Position numbers and translations under genes: made by a program. Below the pieces are notes generated by a model. The model was given only the letters and a program-made list of their open reading frames with translations. It did not search any database and was not told the origin of the DNA. This document shows, piece after piece, positions 23,743 through 32,825 of a stretch of DNA of 33,698 nt (within the stretch, counting starts at the first letter, position 1; each line of letters opens with the position of its first letter). This DNA is from Saccharopolyspora spinosa NRRL 18395 (lineage in GTDB: Bacteria; Actinomycetota; Actinomycetes; Mycobacteriales; Pseudonocardiaceae). The stretch lies in assembly GCF_000194155.1 (NCBI RefSeq), contig NZ_GL877878.1, positions 1,587,028 to 1,620,725 on the forward strand. The letters are read 5' to 3'.

Positions 23743-26652
23743 GTCTAATTGGGGCAGTGGACTGTGTTGGGCGGTGCCCGGCTGCCGGGTGGCTTCGATG
23801 GCGATCTCGACCCTGGAGCGCACTCCGAGTTTCGCCAGGATGCGCGAAACGTGCACCTCGATGGTGCGTTTGGAAGCGAAGAGGATCGCCGCGATTTCTG
23901 CGTTGGCGTGGCCTGCCGCGACGAGTCTCGCGACCCTGGTTTCGGTTGGCGTCAGGGCTTCCCAGCCGGTGGTCGCATTTCGGCGGCGTGCGCGTAGCCG
24001 ACGCATACCGTGCGGGCGCAGCCGGGTTTCGGCGCGCAGCAGGTCCCAGTCGGCGCCCAGGTCGGTGTAGATGCGAGTCGCTTCAACGTACGCCGCACGG
24101 GCGGCGCCGAGATCGCCGTTTCTGGCGTGCAGGACGGCGGAATCTTCTAATGCCTGAGCGCGTTTCGGGGGTTGGTCCATCCGTCGGTATGCCTCAACGA
24201 CGGCGTCGATCAACGCCGGATCTCCCTCCAGCATCCCCCGGCAATGTCTGGCTGCCGTCGCGATGGTCGGAGCTGACCCGTGGGCGGCATCGGCTTCGCA
24301 GGCTTCCGTCGCCCGTAATGCGGTGTCGCGGTCATCGAGGGCCAGCGCGAGTCGGACCAGCAGCGGCAGCCAGGTGTGCCGGGTGCCCGCGTGCTCGTCG
24401 CGGGCCAGCGCGGCTCCTAGGGCTGCCGCGGCATCGTCCTGACGACCGTCCCTTTCGTACAAGGTCGCTTGTGCCAGCAGTGCGAACTCCGTGCATCGGT
24501 CTGGGCTTTCGGGGACTGCGGCAAGATGTTCTTCCACGGTGTCGCGTTCGTCGCGGTGACTTGCGATGACCGCTGCCAGGCAACGCAGTCGCGATTGTTG
24601 CGGGGCGGGCATCCCGTCGCAGCACTCCACCGCCGCTTTCAGTTCGGCCACCGCCTCGTCCCACCTGCCGGTAGCATGGAGATGCTCGGCAGCGCAGAGC
24701 CGCGCCACGCCGCGCTTGGGCGAAGTCCCGTATTGTTGCGCGATGGCTTGTATTTCCCGCAAGGTTTCCTCGGCCTTGTCGACCTTGCCGAGTTCGAAGA
24801 GCACGCCGCGCAGGTCGACCAGGATCAGCAGCAGCTGATCGGTGAACTCGGGGTCGTTGCCCAACTCGGACAGTGCGCGATCGAAGTCGGCTGCCGCCGC
24901 GGCAAGATCCCTTTGTTGGAGCGAAATCAACCCGGTTACGTGCAGTGCTAAGCCGATCGCGAACGGGTCGCCGGCCTCCCGTCCGATGTCCAGTGCCCGT
25001 CGGGCCGCTGTTTCTGCGGTCTCGACCTGGCCGAGGGAAAGCGTGGTTCTGGCGCGCAGTCCGTGCAGTCGTGCGGTCCAGCGACTGGCCAAATTGCTCG
25101 TCTTGCCGGATTTTCCGGCGCCGATGGCGTTTTCGACCACGATCCGGGCCTTGTCGGTCTTGCCGCCCACGGTCAGCGACCACGCGAGGAACCAGCTCGT
25201 CTCGGCGGTGATCTCGGCGTCTCGGCTGCCGGCCAGGATTCCTTCGGCCAGTTTCTCGGCTTCCTCCGCGCGGCCGAGCAGCAACAGCGCCTCTGCCAAC
25301 CTGATCCGCAACGGTTCGCGTCGCGGGTCGTCGGGATCCAGTGCGTCTGAAGCAGAGGTGAGCAGGTCGACCGCCAGTTCCGGGGCGCGGTGGGTCAGCT
25401 TGTGGGCATTGTGCAGGAGCCAGTCGACGCCCCACTCGTCGATGCCGACGGCGGCCTCGCCGGGTAGGGCGGCGCGCAGGTGCTCGGCAACGTTCTCGAT
25501 CCGGGCGCCGGTTGGGAGAAGTGCTCGGGCGGCGTGGTTGTGCAGCGCGAGTCGGAGCGGAGTCGGGATGTCCTCATACAGCGCCTGCTGGACCACGGGG
25601 TGCCGGAATCCCAGTTGGGCACCGAATTCGACCAGGACGCCGGAGACGATGGCTTCTTCGACGACGCCAACCAAGTCGGTCACCGAGCGGCCGGAAAGCG
25701 CGCACAGTTCGGTGACGGAGAACGCTGGGCCGAGAAGCGCCGCCATCCGCAACACTTCCCATGTGCTGCCGCTGACGTGACGCAGCTGAGCCGAGATGAC
25801 CGTCGCCAGCGACTTGGGCATCCTCGCCAATTCGGAGGTCAGCTCGACGACGTTGTCCGCCGAACGGGTGAGGTGGCCGTCACGTTGCAGGGAATTGACG
25901 ATTGCGTGAACATGGCAGGGGTTTCCTGCTGCACCCTGCAGGACCTGGCGGAGCGTCGAGCCGACTGCGTCGGCGTCGAGCAGTTGCCCGGCAAGTTCGG
26001 CCACCGCCGCTACATCAAGTGGGCCCAGCGTGATGACCGAGTTCCGCATGTCGGTCTGGTGGCGACGAAGTAGTGCCAGGTCGGGCCGGTGCGGGACAGG
26101 GCCGCAGGCGGCGATCAGCAACAACGGCAGGTGCCCGATCATCCGGCCCAGGCGGTGCCAGGCATGGAGGCTGGCCGGGTCGGCCCACTGCATGTCGTCG
26201 ATCACGAGGATCACCGGTGCATTAGTGCACATGCCCTCGATGAGTGCCAACAACCGCTCGGTGGCGGCCGCTGGCGGGTCGGCACCGGCGCCGGACAGCA
26301 TGTCGCTGATGGCTCGCTGGTCCGGGTCAGGTGAATTCGGCGTGATACCAAGGCAGTCGAGCAGGACGCGCAGCTCGCAACGATGGGCGAACTCGTCGGC
26401 GGTTGCCCGGAACACCTGGCAGCCGAGTTCTTCGGCGCTGGCCAGCCCTGCTGCCAGCACCGCCGACTTGCCGATGCCCGCCTCACCGTCGATCCATACC
26501 GCCGCGCCGCGTCCCTGTACGACCTGGCGGACTGTGTCCTTGAGGCGCCGCACCTCGTTGTCGCGGTCGACCAGGACAGTGCCGTAAGTGAAAGACTCCA
26601 CGACCCGCTCCTTGCTCGACACTTGCCGTGCCATGCTCCACATGGATTGCAC
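23728..26652 (-). CDS. Large LuxR-family (LAL-type) ATPase transcriptional regulator
   Basis: The protein has 974 residues if started at the GTG at 26652; ATGs at 26643 and 26634 are equally possible because no good RBS decides. Walker A IDGEAGIGKSAVLAAGLASA lies near residues 53-72 and Walker B VILVIDDMQWADPAS near residue 150. A long TPR-like middle follows (RAEEAEKLAEGILAGS, ARTTLSLGQVETAETAARRA). The C-terminal LuxR HTH is LTPTETRVARLVAAGHANAE with SKRTIEVHVSRILAKLGVRS. This is the MalT/LAL architecture. It lies 187 bp downstream of, and co-oriented with, the mycosin gene, so it may control the T7SS cluster. The gene is intact. Confidence 0.9.
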   Translation of the reverse strand: MQSMWSMARQVSSKERVVESFTYGTVLVDRDNEVRRLKDTVRQVVQGRGAAVWIDGEAGIGKSAVLAAGLASAEELGCQVFRATADEFAHRCELRVLLDCLGITPNSPDPDQRAISDMLSGAGADPPAAATERLLALIEGMCTNAPVILVIDDMQWADPASLHAWHRLGRMIGHLPLLLIAACGPVPHRPDLALLRRHQTDMRNSVITLGPLDVAAVAELAGQLLDADAVGSTLRQVLQGAAGNPCHVHAIVNSLQRDGHLTRSADNVVELTSELARMPKSLATVISAQLRHVSGSTWEVLRMAALLGPAFSVTELCALSGRSVTDLVGVVEEAIVSGVLVEFGAQLGFRHPVVQQALYEDIPTPLRLALHNHAARALLPTGARIENVAEHLRAALPGEAAVGIDEWGVDWLLHNAHKLTHRAPELAVDLLTSASDALDPDDPRREPLRIRLAEALLLLGRAEEAEKLAEGILAGSRDAEITAETSWFLAWSLTVGGKTDKARIVVENAIGAGKSGKTSNLASRWTARLHGLRARTTLSLGQVETAETAARRALDIGREAGDPFAIGLALHVTGLISLQQRDLAAAAADFDRALSELGNDPEFTDQLLLILVDLRGVLFELGKVDKAEETLREIQAIAQQYGTSPKRGVARLCAAEHLHATGRWDEAVAELKAAVECCDGMPAPQQSRLRCLAAVIASHRDERDTVEEHLAAVPESPDRCTEFALLAQATLYERDGRQDDAAAALGAALARDEHAGTRHTWLPLLVRLALALDDRDTALRATEACEADAAHGSAPTIATAARHCRGMLEGDPALIDAVVEAYRRMDQPPKRAQALEDSAVLHARNGDLGAARAAYVEATRIYTDLGADWDLLRAETRLRPHGMRRLRARRRNATTGWEALTPTETRVARLVAAGHANAEIAAILFASKRTIEVHVSRILAKLGVRSRVEIAIEATRQPGTAQHSPLPQLDRLCG

Positions 26653-26839
26653 CGCAAAGATTCAGCTGTGTCGCACGGGGGGTCAAGCTCGATAGGCGCC
26701 CTGGACCCGAACTCTGCCCCAAAGGGCCGGGATCGGTGACCGTTCAGCCTGAGCTGTCTTGGGTCGTCGTTCGTGTTCTCGGTTGCTCACGGCTTCTGAT
26801 TCGGACCTGCGCAGCACCGAATATCGGAACCCAGGTGTT

Positions 26840-28231
26840 CTATGCGTCGCGCGGGTTGGCGCCGGTTGCGTAACTGGGGCGTTCCTGAGCTGCGGCCCCC
26901 GGCGCAGGTGCGACCGCATGTGGTGATAGGTCGGATTGTCCGATCCGCGCGTCTTGTTCGTCAGGTTTCGCAACGGCCTCCTGCTTCTGCTCCGGCGAAT
27001 TGGTGGTTTGGGCTTGCGACGCTTCGGCGGTCCACGCGGAACGCCAACCGCGATTGCGGCCACGTCGGATGACCGCGGCTGCCAAACCGCCGACCACGAG
27101 CGCGCCGATCATCAGGAATGCGAGCGTCAGCGCAATCTGCACCGGTCGGTGGTCGATGACCGGAACTGGCGGCAGCCGAAGCGGCGGAACCGGCTCGGCC
27201 AGCGGCTTGTCGCCGGATTCCTCCGGAAGCAAGGTCGACAGCGCGGCATAAGGGTCGACGACGCCGAACCCCAGCGCGCGGTCCGGGAGCGTGGATCCCG
27301 GGTGGTCGGCCGTGGTCAGCAGTCGGTGCCGAACCTCGGCGGCGGTAAGTGTTGGGCGGTAGCTGCGCACCAGCGCCGCGGTGCCCGCCACGAAGGCGAC
27401 GCCGATCCCGCCGCCGGAGGCGGTGAGGTGACCGGAACCGCTTGGGCCGACGCTCAGCACGTTGCTCCCAGGCGCCACCAACGAGGGTGTCACGGGAGAC
27501 GGGGTGTCCGATTTCCGAATCGGCGCGCCTGTCTCGTCGATCCCGGAAACCGCGAGCACGGAGGAAAATGCGGCCGGGTAGGGGGTTTGGCCGTTCTGCA
27601 TGTCGATATCGGCCGCCGCGATGATGAGCACGTCACGTGCCGCCGCATACTCCACGGCCGAGCGCAACTCGGCAGTGGGGACGGGCGTGGCCAGCGACAC
27701 CGCGACCACCTTGGCGCCGCCATCCACCGCGAGCCGGATTCCGCTGGCCAGCTTGGCGGGGTCGACCTCGTTGGCCTTCTCGGCCACCCGGATCGGCAGG
27801 ATTTCGGCATTCGGCGCGATACCGGCAAATCCCACCCCGGTGGTCTGTTTGGCCGCGATCAGGGCCGCCATGAACGTCCCACGGCCCGCGCAGTCGTTGT
27901 TCGCCGAACCGGAAGACAGCAGGTCCGCGCCCGGCCGCACCCGGCCCGCCAGTGTCGGCGCCGCCGCGCTCACGCCGGTGTCCACGACTCCCACCAGCGC
28001 CGAGCTGCCCGTGTCGAGCTGCCACGCCAGTTGTGGCGCGAGCCGACGTTGCGACCACGGCACGTCGCGCACGATGTCGTTAGCGGGCGGGACGCACTGG
28101 CTGGACTGCGCGGAAACCGGAGACGGCACGGCGACAAGCCCGACAAGAACCAGCAGCGTGGTCGCCACCAGCCTGGACCGCCTCGGAACCCGCGCGCCGC
28201 GCGATTTGAACAGGCTCGACCGATCGCTCAC
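26840..28231 (-). CDS. mycP: Type VII secretion mycosin, catalytically degenerate
   Basis: The 463-residue subtilisin-like mycosin starts with GTG at 28231, overlapping the eccC stop (GTGA). It has an N-terminal signal segment (LVATTLLVLVGLVAVPSPVS), an S8 domain, a C-terminal membrane helix (IALTLAFLMIGALVVGGLAA) and a cytoplasmic tail, the usual mycosin layout. The Asp of the triad is present in VGVVDTGVS. The His position reads CAGRGTFMAAL, so His is Arg (codon 27883-27881). The Ser position reads ASGGGIGVAFVAGTAALVR, where GTSxAAP is expected, so Ser is Gly (27409-27407). The oxyanion Asn of AAGN is replaced in IIAAADIDM. It should therefore be inactive as a protease. Mycosins also stabilise the ESX membrane complex independently of proteolysis, so a structural role remains possible. 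Confidence 0.9.
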   Translation of the reverse strand: MSDRSSLFKSRGARVPRRSRLVATTLLVLVGLVAVPSPVSAQSSQCVPPANDIVRDVPWSQRRLAPQLAWQLDTGSSALVGVVDTGVSAAAPTLAGRVRPGADLLSSGSANNDCAGRGTFMAALIAAKQTTGVGFAGIAPNAEILPIRVAEKANEVDPAKLASGIRLAVDGGAKVVAVSLATPVPTAELRSAVEYAAARDVLIIAAADIDMQNGQTPYPAAFSSVLAVSGIDETGAPIRKSDTPSPVTPSLVAPGSNVLSVGPSGSGHLTASGGGIGVAFVAGTAALVRSYRPTLTAAEVRHRLLTTADHPGSTLPDRALGFGVVDPYAALSTLLPEESGDKPLAEPVPPLRLPPVPVIDHRPVQIALTLAFLMIGALVVGGLAAAVIRRGRNRGWRSAWTAEASQAQTTNSPEQKQEAVAKPDEQDARIGQSDLSPHAVAPAPGAAAQERPSYATGANPRDA

Positions 28232-31134
28232 CGGGGGCTCCCGACGGTTGCTTCGGCGGGTTCCAGCCAGGCGGTTTGCAGCAGTGTCGCGTTGCGCCGC
28301 GTGACGAGATGGGCACGACCGGGGGGGAGGTTGCGGGGGCGCATTCCGTTGAGGAGCGGCATTTCCGTCGGGGGACAGGACAGCGCGAGGTCCGGTGTGT
28401 TGGATTCCTGCATGCGGCGTACCACCGAATCCATCGAGATCCGGCCGGAACCGGCCGCGCTGCGCGTCAGGATGACGTGCAGACCGATGTCGGCTGCCTG
28501 CGGCAGCAGTTCGAGCAGGGTGTCCAGCGGTCCGCCCATCGGGGTGACCAGCAGGTCGTAGTCATCGACGAAGATGAACACCTCCGGACCCGACCACCAG
28601 TCCCGGCGCTGCAGCTGCTGCGGCGTGATGTCCGGCCCAGGCAGCCGTTCCCGCAGTTCGGTCGTGGTCGGACCGATGATTTCGGCTGCCGCAGGGGATG
28701 AGAACGCGAAGCCGCGACGGTAGCTGTCCGGAACCGCGTCGAGCAGCGCCCGGCGGGAGTCGATGAGGATCACTTCCGCCTCACCTGGGGCGTAGTTCTT
28801 CGTCATCGCCTCGGCGATCAACCGCAGCACGGCGGTTTTACCGCTGGCGGTGTCGCCGAGCACCGTCAGGTGCGGTTGCTTGGAGAAGTCGTGCCAGACC
28901 GGCTGCAGGTCCGATTCGCCCAGTCCCAGCGGCACCCGCAACTGCCCTTCCGGCGCGGGAAGTTCGGCGGCCGGCAGCACCGCGGGCAGCATTCGAACCG
29001 GGGGTGCCGGCGGCCCGTTCCAGCTGTCGGCGACCGTCTCGGCGAGGGAGCGTGCCGCGTCGGAAAGATCGTCGGTGCGCTGCCAACCGTCGATGCGCGG
29101 AACTGCGGCCAGGAAGTGCAGCTTGTCGGGGGTGAGGCCGCGTCCGGGCTGCTTGGGCACGCCCTGCGCGGCGCGCATGTCGATCACCGAGTCGATCGCG
29201 TCGCCCAGCCTCAGCTCCAGCCGGGTGCCGAGCTGGTCGCGCAGTTGGCTGTGGATGTCCGACCACCGGGCGGTCGTCAACACCACGTGGATTCCGTAGG
29301 TCAGACCGCGCGCGGCGATCTGCCGGATGGTTTCGTCGTGCTCGTCGAAGTCGGCTCGTACCGTTGCCCAGCCGTCGACAACCAGGAACACGTCACCGAA
29401 CGGGTCGTCGGTGATCCGGCCGTCGCGGCGCATTGCGCGGTACGCGGCCATGTTCTCCACGGAGTGCTTGGTGAACAGCTTCTCCCGCATGGTCAGCACG
29501 CCCTGCACCTCGGCGACCGTGCGGCTGACCCGCTCGGTGTCCATCCGGCCGGCCACACCGCCGACATGCGGCAGCTCGCTGAGCGTTTGCAGGGTACCGC
29601 CGCCGAAGTCGAGGCAGAAGAACTGCACCTCCACCGGGCTGTGGGTCAGCGCGAGTCCGGCGATCAGCGCGCGTAGCAGCGTGCTCTTGCCCGACTGGGT
29701 GCCACCGGCGATGCCCACGTGTCCACCGACACCTGACAGGTCTGCCAGGTAGAGGTCCCGGGCCTGCTCGAAGGGTTTGTCGACCACGCCAACGGGTACC
29801 GTCAACCGACCGCGACCCGGCCAGCCGACCGCGCTCAACCCGAGCTCCGGGTCGGGCGCCAGCGGCGGGAGCAACTGGTCCAGCGTTGGCGGGTCGGCCA
29901 GCGGCGGCAACCAAACCTGGTGCGCCGGCGGTCCTTGACCGCGCAGCCGACTGACCGCCACCTGCAGCAGCGTCTCGGTCGGCTCGTCGGCGTCGGCCTG
30001 CGTCTCGACCGGCTCCGGCTCCACCGGCTCCGCTTCCCGATCGGGCAGCCGAGCTGCCCCGAACGGCACGACCTGGCGCCGCACTTCCTCCTGGCGCTGT
30101 TCGACGGTGCGCCGCTTGAACGGCGCGGATACGTAGGCGGCCTTGAACCGGATCAGCGTGGCGACGTCGGAACGCAGGTAGCCGTTGCCCGGCGCGCTGG
30201 GCAGCTGGTAGGCGTCCGGGACACCGATCACCGAACGGCTCTCCATCGCGGAGAACGTGCGCAGGCCGATCCGGTACGAAAGGTGGCTTTCCAGTTTGTG
30301 CATGCGGCTGTCGTCGATGCGCTGACTGGCCAGCAGCAGGTGCACACCGAGTGACCGGCCCAGCCGGCCGATCATGACGAACAGCTCGGAGAAGTCCGGG
30401 TGCGAGGCGAGCAGCTCGCTGAACTCGTCGACCACCACGAACAGACTGGGCATCGGATCCAGCGGCGCACCGCTGGCCCGGGCTTTCTCGTAGTCCAGCA
30501 GAGAACTGTAATTGCCCGCGCTGCGCAGCAGTTCCTGCCGCCGCACCATCTCGCCCTGCAGCGCGTCCTGCATCCGTGTGACCAGCTCAGCCTCGTCGGC
30601 CAGGTTGGTGATCACCGCGGAGGTGTGCGGCAACTTGTCCAGGCCGAGGAACGTCGCGCCACCCTTGAAGTCCACCAGGACGAAGTTCAGGAACTCCGAC
30701 GAGTGCGTGATCGCCATAGCGAGAACGAGCGTGCGCAGCAGCTCGCTCTTACCCGAGCCGGTCGCACCGATCAGCAGACCGTGCGGCCCCATCCCGCCTT
30801 GGGCGGACTCCTTGATGTCCAGCTCGATCTTGGTGCCGTTCTCGGCAATGCCGATCGGCACTCGCAGCCGGTCCGGACCACTGGTCCGGGGCCAGACCTT
30901 GGTTGGGTCCAACTGGTCCATCTCGCCCACGCCCAGCAGCGCGGCGAGGTCGAAGTCGGTGACCATCGGCTCGACGATGTCGGTGGTCGCCCCCAGCCGG
31001 AACGGCGAGACGTTGCGTGCAAGGGCCTCGGCCTTGCGCAGGCTGAGGGCATCGGGGGTCGCCAGCTTAGTGCGGACTTCGTCACCGGAGCGGTCGTTGC
31101 GGATCATCTCCAGCGAGTCCGGGGCGACGTCCAA
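28228..31134 (-). CDS. eccC: Type VII secretion ATPase EccC, C-terminal part with three FtsK/SpoIIIE domains
   Basis: The fragment carries ATPase domain 1 (Walker A GATGSGKSELLRTL, Walker B SLFVVVDEFSELL), domain 2 (AGGTQSGKSTLLRAL, FLVVDGWATV with Gly replacing the usual acidic residue) and domain 3 (LGDTASGKTAVLRLIAEA, VFIFVDDYDLL). EccC is the motor of the ESX membrane complex and binds WXG100 substrates through its last domains. Homologous coding actually starts near 31190 (LLNLVDSWPSPANRTVLRLD), just after an in-frame TAA. The TTG at 31134 is the nominal start but not a normal EccC start. With the N-terminal part it would make a ~1,315-residue protein, the usual size for fused EccC. It ends in GTGA overlap with the mycosin gene. 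Confidence 0.85.
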   Translation of the reverse strand: MDVAPDSLEMIRNDRSGDEVRTKLATPDALSLRKAEALARNVSPFRLGATTDIVEPMVTDFDLAALLGVGEMDQLDPTKVWPRTSGPDRLRVPIGIAENGTKIELDIKESAQGGMGPHGLLIGATGSGKSELLRTLVLAMAITHSSEFLNFVLVDFKGGATFLGLDKLPHTSAVITNLADEAELVTRMQDALQGEMVRRQELLRSAGNYSSLLDYEKARASGAPLDPMPSLFVVVDEFSELLASHPDFSELFVMIGRLGRSLGVHLLLASQRIDDSRMHKLESHLSYRIGLRTFSAMESRSVIGVPDAYQLPSAPGNGYLRSDVATLIRFKAAYVSAPFKRRTVEQRQEEVRRQVVPFGAARLPDREAEPVEPEPVETQADADEPTETLLQVAVSRLRGQGPPAHQVWLPPLADPPTLDQLLPPLAPDPELGLSAVGWPGRGRLTVPVGVVDKPFEQARDLYLADLSGVGGHVGIAGGTQSGKSTLLRALIAGLALTHSPVEVQFFCLDFGGGTLQTLSELPHVGGVAGRMDTERVSRTVAEVQGVLTMREKLFTKHSVENMAAYRAMRRDGRITDDPFGDVFLVVDGWATVRADFDEHDETIRQIAARGLTYGIHVVLTTARWSDIHSQLRDQLGTRLELRLGDAIDSVIDMRAAQGVPKQPGRGLTPDKLHFLAAVPRIDGWQRTDDLSDAARSLAETVADSWNGPPAPPVRMLPAVLPAAELPAPEGQLRVPLGLGESDLQPVWHDFSKQPHLTVLGDTASGKTAVLRLIAEAMTKNYAPGEAEVILIDSRRALLDAVPDSYRRGFAFSSPAAAEIIGPTTTELRERLPGPDITPQQLQRRDWWSGPEVFIFVDDYDLLVTPMGGPLDTLLELLPQAADIGLHVILTRSAAGSGRISMDSVVRRMQESNTPDLALSCPPTEMPLLNGMRPRNLPPGRAHLVTRRNATLLQTAWLEPAEATVGSPR

Positions 31135-32182
31135 CCGCAGTACGGTCCGGTTGGCGGGGCTCGGCCAGCTGTCGACCAGGTTCAGCAGGCATTATCCTGG
31201 ACTCGGCGGGCAACTCCACACCGTCGACGACGACCACCACATAAGGCTCGTCCCGAGACGGCGACGTTCCCGCCTCGAACCGGCCCCGTTCGCCCAGTTC
31301 GTCGGCGAGCAGCGCATCCAGGCCGGCGGCCGAGTCGGCGATGAGCCGCACGTTGCCCGCGCCGTCCTGTTCCGTGCCGTGCTGCGAGTGCGGCAGCCAC
31401 TTCACCCAATCCCATTCCTCCGCCCGGGTTTCGCTGGCGCATACCGCGACCTTCAGATCATCGGGGGAGTGGAAGGTGACCAGTTGTGCCAGCATCGCGC
31501 GCATCAGCTTCCGGCCGGCTTCGGCGTCCCCGCGCATCTGCACCTGGGCGAAGCCGCGCAGGAAGATCGCGGTCGGCAGATCGTTGATGGTGTTGTACGC
31601 GCGGATGAAGCGGCGCAGCGCCCGTGCCGACAGCGGCTCGAGGTCCTCCACCGGCTTGCTCTGCGGTGGCGTGATGGTCATGGCCAGTTTCTGCGGGATC
31701 AACCCGATCCGGATCTCGGCGAAGTCGGGGTGCGAGATTCGCCGCTCCCACAGCCGCGCGCTCATCGACACCGACCACAGCGCGTCCGGATCCGGGTGCC
31801 GCCACACCAGCGCAGTGCGCTGCTCTGCGGCGGCGCCGCGCACCTGTTTGCGGGTCTGCCCGAGATAGCGCAGGTAGTCGCGTCGTTCACCGCGCATGCG
31901 GCGCTTGCGTTCGCCCGCGCCCCGTGCCATCTGCCCGAACCCCATAGCCAGCATCCCGACCGACATCAGTGCGACGCCGATCAGCGCCATGCCGCCGTTC
32001 TTGCCCATGAACATCAGCATCATCGCGCCGGAACCGAGCGCCATCGGCAGGTACATGAGCATGCCGCCGAAGCCCCCGCTGACCGATTCGGACAGGACGG
32101 GCGGTTCTTGCAGGGAAAGTTCTCCGCTGGGCATGTCCGGCGGCTTCTGCCGTGGGGGTCGGCGGAACAACGTCACGCTCAC
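31082..32182 (-). CDS. eccC: Type VII secretion EccC, N-terminal part (frameshifted)
   Basis: The likely start is the GTG at 32182 (VSVTLFRRPPRQKPPDMPSG), with AAGGGA about 10 bases upstream. The longer frame above it is non-coding in character. Typical EccC N-terminal features follow: SGELSLQEPP, two membrane helices (GGMLMYLPMALGSGAMMLMF and GGMALIGVALMSVGMLAMGF), basic GERKRRMRGERRDYLRYLGQ, LAWRHP-like ALVWRHPDPDALW, and FHSPDDLKVAVCAS. Homology stops at DGVELPAESRI (about 31192). Deleting one A from the minus-strand ATAATG near 31190-31195 would continue directly into the ATPase part, so a one-base insertion (or a sequencing error) splits the gene. Residues after that point are out of frame. 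Confidence 0.8.
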   Translation of the reverse strand: MSVTLFRRPPRQKPPDMPSGELSLQEPPVLSESVSGGFGGMLMYLPMALGSGAMMLMFMGKNGGMALIGVALMSVGMLAMGFGQMARGAGERKRRMRGERRDYLRYLGQTRKQVRGAAAEQRTALVWRHPDPDALWSVSMSARLWERRISHPDFAEIRIGLIPQKLAMTITPPQSKPVEDLEPLSARALRRFIRAYNTINDLPTAIFLRGFAQVQMRGDAEAGRKLMRAMLAQLVTFHSPDDLKVAVCASETRAEEWDWVKWLPHSQHGTEQDGAGNVRLIADSAAGLDALLADELGERGRFEAGTSPSRDEPYVVVVVDGVELPAESRIMPAEPGRQLAEPRQPDRTAVGRRPGLAGDDPQRPLR

Positions 32183-32433
32183 CGCACTCTGTCCCTTCTT
32201 GACGCTGCTGCTGGAGCGGGCCGCCGTGCGGAGGACTGCGATTTCAATGGAAAGCACCGGTCGGCGCCCGTTGAAGTCGCGGCACCCCTCACGGGGCAAC
32301 CCGGCTCGGATTCGTCTGCTGTTGGTTGAGACACGGATGCGGACGTCTCTGCGGATCTGCCCGTTGTTACCCAACTTCGATCGCATCGGGCCGTTGGGGT
32401 GAACTTCCCGGGAGACGGCTGCGTGTTTTGGGC
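32183..32433. promoter_or_regulatory. Divergent intergenic region between eccC and eccD remnant
   Basis: The region lies between the inferred eccC start (minus) and the eccD-like start (plus), so it should hold both promoters. I see no clear -10/-35 pair or operator by eye. Confidence 0.4.
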
Positions 32434-32661
32434 ATGACGGGAACAACGCAGCCCACGGTTGACGCCGGTGAGGTGTGCCCGCTGATGATCTACGGCCCCA
32501 AGTCGCGCATCGAACTGGCGGTGCTGGCGCAGGTGCCGCTGGCCGACCTGCTGCCGACCTTCCTGGGTCATCTTGGCCAGGAGTTGGGCAATGCCGGCCT
32601 GCGGCGCGGAGGCTGGGTGCTGCAGTCGTCGACGGTCCTGGCTTTGTCCGCAACAAGCTGA
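32434..32661 (+). CDS. eccD: EccD N-terminal ubiquitin-like domain, truncated
   Basis: The ATG at 32434 gives 75 residues. SRIELAVLAQVPLADLLPTF followed by LGHLGQELGNAGLRRGGWVL matches the N-terminal ubiquitin-like domain of EccD, the polytopic ESX membrane protein. The expected continuation (LGGxxLD..., then eleven membrane helices) is missing; after GGWVLQ the frame reads SSTVLALSATS and stops. The gene is therefore a truncated remnant, unless it is a stand-alone YukD/EsaB-like protein of similar size, which is known from Firmicutes systems. The divergent position from eccC is sensible for an ESX cluster. Confidence 0.65.
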   Translation: MTGTTQPTVDAGEVCPLMIYGPKSRIELAVLAQVPLADLLPTFLGHLGQELGNAGLRRGGWVLQSSTVLALSATS

Positions 32662-32691
32662 CTGCGGACTAGATCACGAGGAGCGAGGTTG

Positions 32692-32716
32692 CTGGACCTG
32701 CTTCCCACCGGTCCAG
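32692..32716. repeat. Short inverted repeat upstream of the WXG100-like gene
   Basis: CTGGACC (32692-32698) and GGTCCAG (32710-32716) form a perfect 7-bp inverted repeat with an 11-nt spacer. It lies 110-134 bp upstream of the WXG100-like start and could be an operator or a terminator for the eccD remnant. Confidence 0.35.
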
Positions 32717-32825
32717 TGTTGTCCGGCAAGGGTGGGGGGTGACGCCGCTACATCGTGACGACGGCGGCCCGGTGTCGGGGAACGCCGAAATATCGCGGTT
32801 TGGTTTCAGCCAACAGGGAGAAAAA

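Noticed and set aside
24332..25435. Minus-strand 367-codon frame inside the LuxR-family gene
   Set aside because: Arg/Gly-rich alternative frame of the real regulator gene.
26936..28561. Plus-strand 541-codon frame across the mycosin gene
   Set aside because: Antisense shadow; composition typical of a non-coding frame and the mycosin frame is unambiguous.
31082..32656. EccC N-terminal frame extended to 32656
   Set aside because: Residues before the GTG at 32182 are Arg/Pro-rich noise antisense to the eccD remnant, and EccC homologues start near VTLFRRP.
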